Shown: positions 35,249 through 42,971 of the stretch, in pieces
Numbering within the stretch: position 1 is the stretch's first letter
Layout of the letters: each line of letters starts with the position of its first letter
Source of the DNA: Actinoplanes solisilvae
GTDB lineage: Bacteria > Actinomycetota > Actinomycetes > Mycobacteriales > Micromonosporaceae
DNA: 64,000 nucleotides
Direction: 5' to 3'
NCBI RefSeq assembly: GCF_003999975.1
Contig: NZ_RJAC01000021.1
Coordinates: forward strand, 109,213 to 173,212
Program-made: the position numbers and the translations under genes
The notes under the pieces: model-generated
Told to the model about the DNA's origin: nothing
The model's database searches: none
Seen by the model: only the letters and a program-made list of their open reading frames with translations

Positions 35249-35602
35249 TCAGGCGGCGCCGGCCTGCAAGCTGCGGACGTACCCAGCGATGCCGGCCATG
35301 GTGAAGTCGTCGGCGACGCTGTCGACCAGGATCAGGTCGTTGATGCTGTTGTTGGTCCGCAACGGCAGGATCCGCTGATATTCGGGTGAGTTGTACCAGG
35401 CCTCAGCGGTCGCGCGGTCGGCGAACTGGATCAGCACGACGCTGCCGGGCCACGCCCCCTCCACGACGGTCGGGTCGCTCTGGGCGAGGATCTTCCCGCC
35501 GAACGCCGCGAGAGTCGCGTCGACCTGTTCGAGGTACGACAGGGCGCCCTCGTTCGGGACGCCGCCGGGGATCCGCAGGTGGTTGATCAGGTAAGTAGCC
35601 AT
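35249..35602 (-). CDS. DUF1330 domain protein
   Basis: A 117-residue protein with a ferredoxin-like dimeric alpha/beta barrel pattern: EGALSYLEQVDATLAAFGGK, ILAQSDPTVVEGAWPGSVVL, IQFADRATAEAWYNSPEYQR. This is the DUF1330 signature (FGGKxL, WPxxxVxxxF, A..W..SxxY). Biochemical role unknown. It is divergent from a TetR gene with a long dyad between them, so that regulator probably controls it. Confidence 0.9.
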   Translation of the reverse strand: MATYLINHLRIPGGVPNEGALSYLEQVDATLAAFGGKILAQSDPTVVEGAWPGSVVLIQFADRATAEAWYNSPEYQRILPLRTNNSINDLILVDSVADDFTMAGIAGYVRSLQAGAA

Positions 35603-35623
35603 CTAAGCTCCTCCACTCGTTTG

Positions 35624-35671
35624 GATTACGCTTGGAATCTAACAGGCCGCGGTAAGATTCCGTACGTAATC
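35624..35671. promoter_or_regulatory. Probable TetR operator, 17-bp inverted arms
   Basis: GATTACGCTTGGAATCT (35624-35640) and AGATTCCGTACGTAATC (35655-35671) are inverted copies matching at 14 of 17 positions. They lie in the 107-bp region between the DUF1330 gene and the TetR gene. Two TetR dimers or one broad site are possible. Confidence 0.7.
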
Positions 35672-35709
35672 TAAATCTCAGTCAGTGCACTAGAGGGCCA
35701 GGAGTCGAC

Positions 35710-36321
35710 ATGAGCCGAAACTCCAAGACGGTGGCGGAGCGAAACCGTGCCGAAGTGATCACCAACGCCGCCCGGCTCATCCGCCGTGACGGTACGGGCG
35801 TCCCGCTGAGCGACTTGATGGCCGCCGCGGGCCTCACCAAGGGAGGGTTCTACAAACAGTTCGGCTCGAAGGACGAGCTCGTCGGCCTGGCCGCGACCGA
35901 TGCGTTCAGCGAAATTTTAGCCTTGATGGGGCGCCTGCGAGACGAGGCGGCGGACACAGCCGACGCCCGCGAAGCCCTGCTCACTGAGTATTTGTCCACC
36001 ATGCACCGCGATGATCCCGGCTCCGGCTGCGCCAACGCCGCGCTGGCCACCGACGCGGCCCGCGCCGGTGACGGGAGTCCCCTTCGTGAGGCTTACCGGA
36101 CCGGGATTACGACCACACTCACGAAGCTGGAGAGTTACTACGACGATGACCGCCGGCGGAACGCGATCAACACCCTCGCGGCGATGGTCGGCGCGATCTC
36201 TCTTGCCCGGGCAACCGCGGGCACGCCGCTATCCGACGAGATCCTCGAGACAGTCCGGCAGACGTTGATGGCCGACCCTGGAAAGACCGACGTCCCCCTC
36301 AGCACGCCACCGATTGCCTGA
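35710..36321 (+). CDS. TetR-family regulator
   Basis: A 203-residue protein. N-terminal helix-turn-helix: AEVITNAARLIRRDGTGVPL, SDLMAAAGLTKGGFYKQFGS, KDELVGLAATDAF. The GGFYKQFGSKDELV form and the GCANAALATDAAR segment in the ligand domain match the AcrR/TetR subfamily that often controls a neighbouring DUF1330 or reductase gene. It probably represses itself and the divergent DUF1330 gene through the dyad between them. Confidence 0.92.
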   Translation: MSRNSKTVAERNRAEVITNAARLIRRDGTGVPLSDLMAAAGLTKGGFYKQFGSKDELVGLAATDAFSEILALMGRLRDEAADTADAREALLTEYLSTMHRDDPGSGCANAALATDAARAGDGSPLREAYRTGITTTLTKLESYYDDDRRRNAINTLAAMVGAISLARATAGTPLSDEILETVRQTLMADPGKTDVPLSTPPIA

Positions 36322-36464
36322 GCTGATCATCCTCGACATGCGCTCGGCGGGCGGGTACACGGCAAAGCGAGTCCGTGGCAGGCCGGACGCGCCCTGCCGT
36401 CGAGTGCGAACCCGCAGCGCAACGGCTGGCGGCTCAATACCGACGCCTTCGCCCGTCGGAACGG

Positions 36465-36798
36465 TCAGTCGTCGAGTTCGCGTCCTTCCCGGTAGGCGGC
36501 GGCGAGCGCCGACAGGATCGCGAGGCCGTCGTCAGCGGGGAGACAGCTCGCCTTCGAGTGCGGGCTGCACTGTTCCCAGTCGGGGAGATCGGCGGGATCC
36601 GGGCCGCCGACAGCCAGGCAGGCTTCGTGTTGGCGAGCGCGGAAATAGAAGGGCTCGCCGCCGGGAAGCCGGCCCTCGACCTGGACGGGAGCAGCCGTAC
36701 AGGTCAGTTGAGCCTGCCAGCCTCGCGCCCTCAGTCTCGCGAGGGCGGCGAGCCTTCCCCGCTGCCCCCTGCCGGCCAGTGGCCTGAAACTGCGTCAT
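36465..36798 (-). pseudogene. Small hypothetical gene with probable 5' frameshift
   Basis: The reverse frame LAALARLRARGWQAQLTCTA, PVQVEGRLPGGEPFYFRARQ, HEACLAVGGPDPADLPDWEQ and ILSALAAAYREGRELDD to a stop at 36465 is clearly protein-like. No start codon exists in this frame: it is closed by a TGA upstream. The ATG at 36798 (MTQFQATGRQGAAGK) lies in a neighbouring frame, so a shift near 36745 is needed. Either a recent mutation or a sequencing error; the family is unknown. The 140 bp between the TetR gene and this one hold nothing visible. Confidence 0.5.
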
Positions 36799-36842
36799 GC
36801 TCTCCCGCACGGGGCAGGCGCTCGGCCGTTCGAACAGCGGGC

Positions 36843-37262
36843 TCAGCTGTTGCGGGGGTCGTCGGACGGGTTCGTGTACTCGATTCCGAGCGGGCCGATG
36901 GCGGTGACCTGAGTTACGTACTCGCCGGATCTGGCCCAGTGGAAATGGGGGGTTCCGCTGGGCAGGACGACGACGCTGCCGGGCGGATAGGGCTGGAGCT
37001 GTGTTTCGTCGAATTCCTCGCCGAGGCCGATGTAGAAGACGCCGGAAATGACCGTGTAGACGCGGTCCTCGATGTGTCGGTGCGGCTGGAGCTTGACGTC
37101 GAGGGGCACCTTGACCCGGATCGTGAAGAGGCCCGGTTTCGTCGGGTCGCCCACCACGACGGCGAGGCGGACCGTCGGGGGAAACGCGGGGAACGGCTGC
37201 CAGTTGATCTGTTCCGGCAGGATCGCATGGAAGACGGCCTGGTCCGGTTGATGATCAGGCAT
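36843..37262 (-). CDS. Cupin-domain protein
   Basis: A 139-residue single-domain beta-barrel protein from ATG 37262. Cupin motif 1 is VPLDVKLQPHRHIEDRVYTV (the His pair and Glu-like positions for a metal), followed by SGVFYIGLGEEFDE; motif 2 is PPGSVVVLPSGTPHFHWARS with its histidines. Such proteins bind a divalent metal and may be small dioxygenases, isomerases or binding proteins. It stands alone, 215 bp from the divergent NmrA-like gene. Confidence 0.87.
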   Translation of the reverse strand: MPDHQPDQAVFHAILPEQINWQPFPAFPPTVRLAVVVGDPTKPGLFTIRVKVPLDVKLQPHRHIEDRVYTVISGVFYIGLGEEFDETQLQPYPPGSVVVLPSGTPHFHWARSGEYVTQVTAIGPLGIEYTNPSDDPRNS

Positions 37263-37476
37263 CGCGAATCCCCCCGGTTGGTGACGCCGCTGCCACAAAT
37301 CGTATTGCCGGCCAGGCGGTCCGCGACGGTGAGTTGGGTGACAGTCAACGATCAAGGCGAGAGGTGGGGGCGGCGGCACGGCGGGGCGCGGGGACCGCGG
37401 ACGATCAGCGCCGTGTCACAGCGCGGGGGGCTGTCCGGTCGTAGGGGGTGAGACAGGGGAATCAGATACGAAGGGT

Positions 37477-38226
37477 GTGACCGAGATGAAGATCGCGGTG
37501 CTGGGCGGGACCGGCCTCATCGGTTCGCAGGTTGTCACGCTGATGCGTGAGCACGGGCACGACGCCGAGCCGCTGTCCCCCTCGAACGGGGTGGACCTGC
37601 TGAGCGGCGAGGGCCTCGACAACGGGCTCAAGGGCGCCGACGTCGTCGTCAACCTGACCAACTCGCCCACGTTCGACGAGAAGTCGCCCGGCTTCTTCCA
37701 CAAGACGATGGACAACATGCTCGACGCGGCCGAGCGTCAGGGCGTCGGCCACGCCGTCATCCTGTCGATCATCGGGGTGGACCAGGTTCCCGACCTGGAG
37801 TACTACAAGGCCAAGGTTCTGCAGGAGGAGCTGCTCAAGGCCGGCCCGGTCCCGTGGTCGATCGTCCGCGCGGGCCAGTTCTTCGAGTTCGTCCCGTCGG
37901 TGATCAAGATGGGGCTGGACGGCGACGTCGCCCACATCCCGGCCACGCCGGTGCAGCCGCTCGCCTCGGCCGACATCTCCCGCGCGGTGGCCCAGGTCGC
38001 CGCGGGCAAGCCCCTGCTGGCCGTCAAGAACGTCGCCGGGCCCGAGGTGTTCGCGCTCGACGAGCTCTGTCGGATCGCGGCCCAGGCCAAGGGCGTGTCG
38101 ACGCAGATCGTCACCGACCCGTCGGCGGGCATGTTCGGCGCGGTGCAGGGCTCGGTCCTGACCGCCCCCGACGACGCCACGCTCACCACGACCACCTACC
38201 GCGAGTGGCTCGCCCAGCAGAAGTAG
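37477..38226 (+). CDS. NAD(P)-binding NmrA/atypical SDR protein
   Basis: A 249-residue Rossmann protein. Dinucleotide motif AVLGGTGLIGSQVV (GGTGxIG), DVVVNLTNSPTFDE, then VILSIIGVDQVPDLEYYKAK in place of the classical YxxxK, WSIVRAGQFFEFVPS and the C-terminal lobe. This is the pattern of NmrA-like or NAD-dependent epimerase-like oxidoreductases. GTG 37477 is used; ATG 37486 is an alternative. A strong hairpin terminator follows. Confidence 0.88.
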   Translation: MTEMKIAVLGGTGLIGSQVVTLMREHGHDAEPLSPSNGVDLLSGEGLDNGLKGADVVVNLTNSPTFDEKSPGFFHKTMDNMLDAAERQGVGHAVILSIIGVDQVPDLEYYKAKVLQEELLKAGPVPWSIVRAGQFFEFVPSVIKMGLDGDVAHIPATPVQPLASADISRAVAQVAAGKPLLAVKNVAGPEVFALDELCRIAAQAKGVSTQIVTDPSAGMFGAVQGSVLTAPDDATLTTTTYREWLAQQK

Positions 38227-38239
38227 CCCGCTCGCTGGA

Positions 38240-38320
38240 TGAGGGTTGTTCAGGGCCGACCTCGAGTTGCACCCAGCCGCAGGTTGACCGCTTGGTCTCA
38301 ACCGCCCTGAACAACCCTCA
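38240..38320. repeat. 17-bp perfect inverted repeat
   Basis: TGAGGGTTGTTCAGGGC (38240-38256) and GCCCTGAACAACCCTCA (38304-38320) flank a 47-nt spacer just after the NmrA-like gene and before a second, canonical terminator. It may be a long hairpin, a protein site or the remnant of a small miniature element. Confidence 0.75.
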
Positions 38321-38324
38321 TTGC

Positions 38325-38358
38325 GCCCGCACGACGATGAGGTCGTGCGGGCGTTTTC
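38325..38358 (+). terminator. Intrinsic terminator of the NmrA-like gene
   Basis: GCCCGCACGAC (38325-38335), loop GATGAG, GTCGTGCGGGC (38342-38352) and then GTTTTC: a perfect 11-bp GC-rich stem with a short T-run, oriented for the + strand. The T-run overlaps the stop codon of the convergent XRE gene. Confidence 0.88.
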
Positions 38359-39190
38359 ACATGCGCTGGGCTCCAAGGACGGAAAGGAGCTCCAGCTTCT
38401 CGGCGCTCGGCGACCCCGGTGTCGCGGTGTAGACGACGAGCTGCTGCGACTGGTCGGGGTCGATCAGACGCTGGCAGTGGAGGTCGATCTCGCCGACCTC
38501 GGGATGCACCAGCCGCACCATGCTGCAGTACGGCCCGGCCACCGGATGCTCCCGCCACAGCTCCGCGAATTCCGGGCTCTGGCGCAGCAGCGCGGCCACG
38601 AGCGCGCCGGCTCGCGACTCCTTGCCGTCCCGGGTGTACGAGTTGTGCAGATCGGCCACGATCAGCCGGCTCTGCTCGTCCCGCTCCTCCGAGGGGTAGC
38701 CGAGCCGCGCCGCCGGGTCGGTGAACCAGCGGTAGTGCTTGCTGCGCGCCGCTCCGGAGAAAACACTCTCGTCGCCGATCAGCGCCACCGACAGCGGCGT
38801 CTGCAGCAGCGTCTCGCCGAGCGGACTGACGATCTGGGCCGCCGCACCCTGCAGACCGTCGAAGATGCGCCGCATCCCCGGGTTGATGTGGTCGGTGTCG
38901 GCCGGCCGCCGCCCGGTCGCGTAGCCGGCCAACCGGAACAGGTGCTCGCGTTCCTCGAGCGAGAGCCGCAGCGCGCGGGCCAGCGCCTCGAGGATCTGCT
39001 CGGACGGGTGCGGCCCGCGCGGCTGTTCGAGCCGGGTGTAGTAGTCGATCGACATGCCCGCCAGCACGGCGACCTCTTCGCGCCGCAGACCGCGCGTGCG
39101 GCGGCGACGGCCCCGGGGCAGGCCCACATCCTCGGGTTGCAGGGCCTCCCGCCGGGTGCGCAGGTAGTCGGCCAGCAGCGCGCGGTCCAT
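38357..39190 (-). CDS. XRE-family regulator with MmyB-like ligand domain
   Basis: A 277-residue protein. N-terminal HTH: RTRREALQPEDVGLPRGRRR, GLRREEVAVLAGMSIDYYTR (recognition helix), LEQPRGPHPSEQILEALARA. The C-terminal two thirds (GLQGAAAQIVSPLGETLLQT, KHYRWFTDPAARLGYPSEER, EFAELWREHPVAGPYCSMVR, EVGEIDLHCQRL) are the MmyB-like PAS-fold ligand domain typical of actinobacteria. It lies two nt after the SDR gene and is surely co-transcribed; this pairing usually means that the regulator controls its own SDR operon. Confidence 0.93.
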   Translation of the reverse strand: MDRALLADYLRTRREALQPEDVGLPRGRRRRTRGLRREEVAVLAGMSIDYYTRLEQPRGPHPSEQILEALARALRLSLEEREHLFRLAGYATGRRPADTDHINPGMRRIFDGLQGAAAQIVSPLGETLLQTPLSVALIGDESVFSGAARSKHYRWFTDPAARLGYPSEERDEQSRLIVADLHNSYTRDGKESRAGALVAALLRQSPEFAELWREHPVAGPYCSMVRLVHPEVGEIDLHCQRLIDPDQSQQLVVYTATPGSPSAEKLELLSVLGAQRM

Positions 39191-39192
39191 CG

Positions 39193-40092
39193 TCAGACCG
39201 CCACGAAGTCCACGCGGGCCAGGTCTTCGGAGACGGTCCAGAGCCGGGCCGCGGCGGTGGCGTCCCGGGCCGGGCGGTAAAGCTTGAGCTCGGTCGGCTT
39301 GCCGGTGAACTGCCCGATGCCGTCGGGACCGTACAGCCGTCCGCCCTGGGCCGTCGCGCTCGTGGCGGCGTACAGGGCCGGTTGAAGTCCTTGATCGACG
39401 CCCTGGACGAAGAGGCCGAGCTTGGCCAGGCGCGCCATTACCGACTCGAGCTTGCCGGGCTTGTCGCGGCCCAGGTTCGGCCCGGCGGCGTAAAGGCCGG
39501 TCAGGGTCGTGCCCGGGTGCGCGGCGTTGCTGACGATGCCCCAGTCCTCGGCGCGCGAGCGGCGGTCGAGTTCGAGCGCGAAGAGCAGGTTGGCCAGCTT
39601 CGAGACCCCGTACGCCTTGATCGCCGAGTAGTTCGAGGTGGCCTGCAGGTCGTCCCAGTTGAGTTTCGCGTTGCGGGCGGCGCTGCTGGTCATCGTCGTG
39701 ACGCGGGCCCGGCCGGCGCGCAACTGCGGCAGCAGCCGGGCGGTGAGCGCGAAGTGCCCGAGGTGGTTGGTGCCGAACTGCAGCTCGAAACCGTCGGCGG
39801 TGGTGTGCCGGGTCGGCGGGGCCATCACACCGGCGTTGTTGATCAGGATGTCGACGGGCCGGTCGACTGTCGCGGCGAACGCCGCGACCGAGTTCAGCGA
39901 TGCGAGATCGAGCGCGGCCAGGCGTACGCGGGCAGTGGGAACCTCGGATCGGATGCGGGCCACGGCTGCCTCGCCCTTGGCCGGGTCACGCACCGGCAGC
40001 AGCAGGTCGGCGCCCTCGGCGGCCAGGCGCGTCGCCAGGCCGAGACCGACGCCGCTGTTCGCCCCGGTCACCACGGCCAGCTTGGTACTCAC
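39193..40092 (-). CDS. Short-chain dehydrogenase/reductase
   Basis: A 299-residue SDR from GTG 40092. TGANSGVGLGLATRL is the cofactor loop (TGxxxGxG), LALD-type strand LAALDLASLNSVA, NNAG motif in DILINNAGVMAPPT, catalytic serine in TMTSSAARNAKLNW and YxxxK in IKAYGVSKLANLLFAL. It looks like the retinol-dehydrogenase/WW-oxidoreductase-like type. First gene of a two-gene operon with the XRE regulator. Confidence 0.92.
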   Translation of the reverse strand: MSTKLAVVTGANSGVGLGLATRLAAEGADLLLPVRDPAKGEAAVARIRSEVPTARVRLAALDLASLNSVAAFAATVDRPVDILINNAGVMAPPTRHTTADGFELQFGTNHLGHFALTARLLPQLRAGRARVTTMTSSAARNAKLNWDDLQATSNYSAIKAYGVSKLANLLFALELDRRSRAEDWGIVSNAAHPGTTLTGLYAAGPNLGRDKPGKLESVMARLAKLGLFVQGVDQGLQPALYAATSATAQGGRLYGPDGIGQFTGKPTELKLYRPARDATAAARLWTVSEDLARVDFVAV

Positions 40093-40107
40093 GAGAAACC
40101 CCCAGGT

Positions 40108-40129
40108 CAGTTGATGTCTGACTCAACTG
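40108..40129. promoter_or_regulatory. Probable operator of the SDR-XRE operon
   Basis: CAGTTGA, eight nt, TCAACTG: perfect 7-bp inverted arms, 16 bp before the SDR start codon. The position between promoter and start suits autoregulation by the XRE protein. Confidence 0.6.
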
Positions 40130-40173
40130 TGTCGCGGCGGGAGAAGCGGAACCATGCTCTGCCGGGGCAAGGC

Positions 40174-40527
40174 TCAGGGCCGGTGCCAGCCCCGCAGCTT
40201 GAGAGGGCTGAGCACGATGTAGAGGCCGGTGATCAGGCCGTCGACGCAGGCCAGGGCGACCACCGCGACCGCCCGGCCGTCGATCAGGCGCACCGCGATG
40301 CCGGGCTGCCCGTTGACGTTCTCGACCGTCACCGCCGTCCCGGGCCGGCCCCCGAGCACGCTCAGCGTGAAGACCGCGACGTCGGCTACCCCCTCGACGG
40401 GCTCGTGAACCGATTCCACGAGCCCGCCGCTGTCACACAGCGCGACCACGTCGTGGGCCAGCAGCGCCTCGACGGCGGGCAGGTCACAGGTCGCGCAGGC
40501 CCCGGCCAGCCGGCGTGCGGCTTCCAT
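40174..40527 (-). CDS. Stand-alone SnoaL-like domain, sigma-factor C-terminus type
   Basis: A 117-residue protein from ATG 40527, 14 nt after the ndh stop. MEAARRLAGACATCDLPAVE, ALLAHDVVALCDSGGLVESV, VENVNGQPGIAVRLIDGRAV, DGLITGLYIVLSPLKLRGW follows the SnoaL-like domain that ends SigJ/ECF41 sigma factors, including the NGxPG turn and the ALYxVLxPxKL ending. It lacks any sigma domain. Either a small-molecule binding protein or a free regulatory domain acting on a sigma factor. No ribosome site is evident; coupling to ndh is likely. Confidence 0.72.
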   Translation of the reverse strand: MEAARRLAGACATCDLPAVEALLAHDVVALCDSGGLVESVHEPVEGVADVAVFTLSVLGGRPGTAVTVENVNGQPGIAVRLIDGRAVAVVALACVDGLITGLYIVLSPLKLRGWHRP

Positions 40528-40541
40528 CGATCGGGGGGACG

Positions 40542-41876
40542 TCAGCCACGGTCGCCCACGCTCGCGCGCACCGGCTCGCCGCCGGTCTCGAACGCGCGGC
40601 GAGGGTGCTGCACCGAGGCCAGCGAGACGATGTCGCGCCCGAAGACAGCGGCCGTCGTCCAGACCGCGAGGACCCGCACCTTCCTCTCCCAGGTCGGAAC
40701 GGCGAGCACGTGGTAGCCGCGGTGCATGAGCCAGGCCGGGAAACCCTTGATGACGATGCCGTGCCATTGGAAGATGCCCCGTCCGAGCCCGAGGGTGGCG
40801 ACCACGCCGAGGCTGGCGTGCTTGTACGCCTTGACCCGGCCCCCGCGCAGCGCCGCGATCAGGTTCTTGGCCAGCAGCTTTCCCTGCCGTACGGCGTGCT
40901 GCGCGTTGGGTACCGTGGCGGCGCCCGGCACGGCCAGGTCGGGAACGGCGGCGTCGTCACCGGCGGCCCACGCGTCCTCGATCGGCTCGGCGTCGGTCCC
41001 GATGCGCAGGTCGGCGCGCACCATGAGCTGGCCGCGCGCGTTCACGGGCAGGTCGGTGTGGTTGTCGACCAGCGGGTTCGCGCCGTTGCCGGCGGTCCAG
41101 ACGATCAGCTCGGAGTCGAACTCGTCGCCGGTGGAGAGGACGATGTGCCCGTCCGCGGCCGAGCGCAGCTGGGCGTTGAGGTGCACGTGGCCGCCGCGCT
41201 TCTCGAGCTGGTCGACCACCCACTTGCCGGGTCCGTCGGTCACCTCGGGCAGGATGCGTCCCTGCGCCTCGACGAGGTGGAAGCTCAGCTCCTCGCGGTG
41301 GATCTCGGGGTACTTCTTGACCAGCGACTGGGCCAGCGACAGCAGCTCGCCGAAGCCCTCGACTCCCGAGAAGCCGCCACCGACGAAGGTCGCGGTCAGC
41401 AGGCGCTGCCTTTCCGGGCCCTGCTCGAGCGTGGCGGCCTGGTCGAAAGCGGTCAGCAAGCGGTCGCGGATCGCCACGGCCTCCTCGACATGCTTCATGC
41501 CGATCGCGTGCTCCGTGACGCCCGGGATAGCGAACTTGCGGGTCACCGCCCCGGCGGTGACGACCAGAATGTCGTACGACAGGGGATAGTCCTCGCCGAC
41601 GGCGGGCTGCACGACGACCGTACGGTGGGCATGGTCGATCTTCGTGACGCTGCCGTTGATCAGCTTCGTCTTGCGCAGGTGGCGCCGCAGCGAGACGGCC
41701 GCGTGCCGGGCCTCGACCGAACCGGCCACGACCTCGGGCAGGAAGGGCTGGTAGGTCATGTAGGGCCGCGGGTCGACCACGATCACCCGGGCCTCGTCGC
41801 GACGAAGCTTCTTCTCCAGTTTCCAGGCCGTGTAGAAGCCGGCGTAGCCACCACCGACCACCAGGATCGTGCGCAC
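40542..41876 (-). CDS. ndh: Type II NADH dehydrogenase (NDH-2)
   Basis: A 444-residue flavoprotein from GTG 41876. FAD motif VVGGGYAGFYTAWKLEKKL, ATG-like VVTAGAVTRKFAIPG, second dinucleotide motif TATFVGGGFSGVEGFGELLS and the late FAD contact IEDAWAAGDDAAVPD. Residues from about 370 (GIVIKGFPAWLMHRGYHVLA) form the amphipathic membrane-binding tail typical of NDH-2. It passes electrons from NADH to quinone without proton pumping. It lies next to the ECF41 sigma gene, with a matching promoter upstream. Confidence 0.9.
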   Translation of the reverse strand: MRTILVVGGGYAGFYTAWKLEKKLRRDEARVIVVDPRPYMTYQPFLPEVVAGSVEARHAAVSLRRHLRKTKLINGSVTKIDHAHRTVVVQPAVGEDYPLSYDILVVTAGAVTRKFAIPGVTEHAIGMKHVEEAVAIRDRLLTAFDQAATLEQGPERQRLLTATFVGGGFSGVEGFGELLSLAQSLVKKYPEIHREELSFHLVEAQGRILPEVTDGPGKWVVDQLEKRGGHVHLNAQLRSAADGHIVLSTGDEFDSELIVWTAGNGANPLVDNHTDLPVNARGQLMVRADLRIGTDAEPIEDAWAAGDDAAVPDLAVPGAATVPNAQHAVRQGKLLAKNLIAALRGGRVKAYKHASLGVVATLGLGRGIFQWHGIVIKGFPAWLMHRGYHVLAVPTWERKVRVLAVWTTAAVFGRDIVSLASVQHPRRAFETGGEPVRASVGDRG

Positions 41877-41919
41877 TGTGCCCTCTGTTCTCTCGCATGC
41901 GGGCTTTGTCGCTCGCTAA

Positions 41920-41946
41920 GACAAGACAGGCCGCCCGTTTGTGACA
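41920..41946 (-). promoter_or_regulatory. ECF41-type promoter of ndh
   Basis: Reverse strand: TGTCACA (41946-41940), 16 nt, TGTC (41923-41920). The published ECF41 promoter is TGTCACA, 16 nt, CGTC, so the -35 is perfect, the spacing exact and the -10 differs at one base. The start codon is 43 nt downstream. Confidence 0.75.
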
Positions 41947-41951
41947 ACCCA

Positions 41952-42821
41952 TCACCCGAAGGCAGCGATTTTCTCCTTGTTCATCATCCAGTAGATGTGC
42001 TCGATGCCGTCGTCCGAGACGTCGAGGGTCACCATCACGATGAGTTCCCCGTCACGGCTGAAGACGGCGCCGGGCCGCCCGTTGGTCGTGACGAACCGCG
42101 CATCCATGCCCTCCCAGAAGTACGTGGAGAACGCGGCGATGAACTTCGCCACCCGCTCGGACCCGACGACGATCTTGCGGGCGGCGTTCTTGGCACCGTT
42201 GCCGTCGGTGATGCTGGCGACCTCGGCGGCGAACAGCTTCTCCAAACCCTGCAGGTCACCGGAGCGGGCGGCGGTGATGAAGGTGGCAAGCAGTTCCCGT
42301 TGGGCCGAGACCGAGACCGGCGCCTTACGCTCCCCGGCCACATGTTTCCGGGCGCGGCTCACGATTTGACGTACGGCCGGCTCGTTGCTCTGCAGAATGT
42401 CGGCGATCTGCCCGTACGGGTAGTCGAAGGCCTCACGCAGCACATAAGCGGCACGCTCGGTGGGGGAGAGCTTCTCGAGCAGCATCAGGACGGCGAACTC
42501 GAGGGCGTTGCCGGTCTCGGCGCCCAGATAGGGGTCGGCGCTGGTGTCGATCGGCTCGGGCAACCAAGGACCGACGTATGTCTCCCGGCGAACCCGGGCC
42601 GACTGCAGGTGGTTGATCGCGAGCCGGGTCGTGGTGGTGGCCAGGAAGGCGGCGGGATTCTCGACCGTCTCACGGTCGTACATCTGCCAGCGCATCCAGA
42701 CGTCCTGCACCAGGTCCTCGGCCTCGGCGGCGGACCCGAGCATGCGATAGGCGATCCCGAAAAGGCGCGGCCGCACCTCCATGAACACCCTCGTGGCCTC
42801 GTCGAGGTCCCCCAAGCTCAT
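41952..42821 (-). CDS. sigJ: ECF41 sigma factor with SnoaL-like C-terminal domain
   Basis: A 289-residue protein. Region 2: RPRLFGIAYRMLGSAAEAED, LVQDVWMRW; region 4: LSPTERAAYVLREAFDYPYG, QIADILQSNEPAVRQIVSRA. Between them lies WLPEP (86-90), and the C-terminal SnoaL domain has NGRPG (246-250); these two motifs define ECF41. In this group no anti-sigma factor is used and the C-terminal extension itself both restrains and permits activity. Genes next door are the usual targets, here ndh. Confidence 0.93.
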   Translation of the reverse strand: MSLGDLDEATRVFMEVRPRLFGIAYRMLGSAAEAEDLVQDVWMRWQMYDRETVENPAAFLATTTTRLAINHLQSARVRRETYVGPWLPEPIDTSADPYLGAETGNALEFAVLMLLEKLSPTERAAYVLREAFDYPYGQIADILQSNEPAVRQIVSRARKHVAGERKAPVSVSAQRELLATFITAARSGDLQGLEKLFAAEVASITDGNGAKNAARKIVVGSERVAKFIAAFSTYFWEGMDARFVTTNGRPGAVFSRDGELIVMVTLDVSDDGIEHIYWMMNKEKIAAFG

Positions 42822-42971
42822 TCGTCGCCCCCTCCCGGCATCTCATCCTGGCCCCGCGACCAGTCCGAAAGCCAGTGCCGGACCAGTGACGATCACCTCC
42901 GTCACGGTTGCCCTGCCCGTCCGGTCAGCCCTGGTGAAGGGGCTGTTCGCCCCCCTGAACCGGGAGAGACC

